From positions 1-13,330 of the forward strand of contig CAMKAR010000020.1 of assembly GCA_946410535.1 (NCBI GenBank): a DNA stretch of 13,330 bases, given 5' to 3'. Position 1 is the stretch's first letter. Each line of letters begins with the position of its first letter. Under the pieces are notes generated by a model, which ran no database searches, was not told the origin of the DNA, and was given only the letters and a program-made list of their open reading frames with translations. The position numbers were made by a program, and so were the translations under genes. The stretch is from an uncultured Bacteroidales bacterium (GTDB lineage Bacteria > Bacteroidota > Bacteroidia > Bacteroidales > F082). Shown one piece after another: positions 13,008-13,330 of this stretch.

Positions 13008-13330
13008 CTGTCTCCACGGTTTCGACGTGTTTGTTTCGTCGGAACCATTCGGTGATGTCCTTCACGCGGCCGTCGGCCAGGCGTTTCATCATGTGCTGGT
13101 TGGTGGTCGCGCTGTCCAAAGGCCCCAGCTCGGCGATGTAACGCCCCAACTTGATGTAGTCGAAATGGTTGGTGTCTACGTTTTTCGGCAGGTCGTTCTT
13201 GCCCGAATACCAGGCCACCTTGATCTTATGGTCGTTTTTCACCTGGCGGGCCAATTGGGCCACGCTTTCAGGCTCATTGTCGCCGCCCATGAAGCACACG
13301 CAGGTGATGCCCGACTTGTATTGCTCCACA
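12988..13330 (-). CDS. nrdG: Anaerobic ribonucleotide reductase activating protein, C-terminal part
   Basis: The frame runs off the right edge; about 113 C-terminal residues are seen, and the Met at its left end in this window is internal. Recognised from the NrdG-type sequence GITCVCFMGGD, followed by AWYSGK, FDYIKLGRYI and GPLDSATTNQ, in the order expected of the family. NrdG is the radical SAM enzyme that installs the glycyl radical on the class III reductase NrdD, so that deoxyribonucleotides can be made without oxygen; this fits an anaerobe. The CxxxCxxC iron-sulphur motif lies in the missing N-terminal part. nrdD would be expected just upstream, outside the window. The tail after DITEWF (RRNKHVETVETEKNPAV) is slightly long and its last codons form the terminator stem. 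Confidence 0.88.
   Translation of the reverse strand, partial: VEQYKSGITCVCFMGGDNEPESVAQLARQVKNDHKIKVAWYSGKNDLPKNVDTNHFDYIKLGRYIAELGPLDSATTNQHMMKRLADGRVKDITEWFRRNKHVETVETEKNPAV

Overview
The window reads as chromosomal DNA of a Bacteroidota member, most likely an uncultured gut- or rumen-type Bacteroidales. The evidence is two proteins ending in type A (Por/type IX secretion) C-terminal sorting domains, several TAnnTTTG -7 promoter elements typical of the phylum, the near absence of strong Shine-Dalgarno sites, SHOCT and Omp85-linked patatin proteins of Bacteroidota style, and two ATPase/DUF4143 genes. No mobile-element transposase, tRNA, rRNA or CRISPR array is visible.

Layout. 1-249: the end of a secreted type IX cargo protein. 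250-1752: a spacer, a promoter, three 32-bp iterons and the first AAA-ATPase/DUF4143 gene. 1804-4515: a large type IX-exported protein whose C-terminal half is a recognisable peptide-N-glycosidase F-like catalytic module with its three acidic catalytic residues conserved. 4523-6445: a prolyl-tRNA synthetase of the bacterial type with an inserted editing domain, with a 19-bp-stem palindrome in its leader and a strong terminator behind it. 6470-7044: a gene-poor stretch holding a remnant of a YhcG/DUF1016 nuclease, a degenerate iteron copy and an extraordinary 117-nt imperfect palindrome. 7045-7305: a small helix-turn-helix regulator. 7406-8913: a small Cys-rich lipoprotein, a membrane-anchored thioredoxin-like protein with a CxxS motif and a SHOCT lipoprotein. 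The two lipoprotein genes are each preceded by the same 36-nt leader element. 9002-11317: a patatin-POTRA-barrel outer-membrane phospholipase. 11318-12925: a second, diverged ATPase/DUF4143 gene on the minus strand, bracketed by direct copies of a 33-bp iteron. 12933-13330: a 28-nt perfect palindrome, a terminator and the C-terminal part of NrdG (minus strand).

The GC-rich codon use of the sorting-domain genes and proS contrasts with the AT-richer 6.4-12.9 kb stretch, so proS and nrdG look like ordinary chromosomal flanks around an accessory region. The genes in that region mostly concern the cell envelope (lipoproteins, thioredoxin-like protein, outer-membrane patatin). The two ATPase genes are separate self-contained cassettes.

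The most unusual structures are: (i) two unrelated iteron families, of exact 32- and 33-bp period, each sitting just upstream of a DUF4143 ATPase start, with the second also duplicated on the far side of its gene; (ii) the 117-nt hairpin in the leader of the HTH gene; and (iii) the shared 36-nt leader element. Functions beyond the recognised domains are inference.
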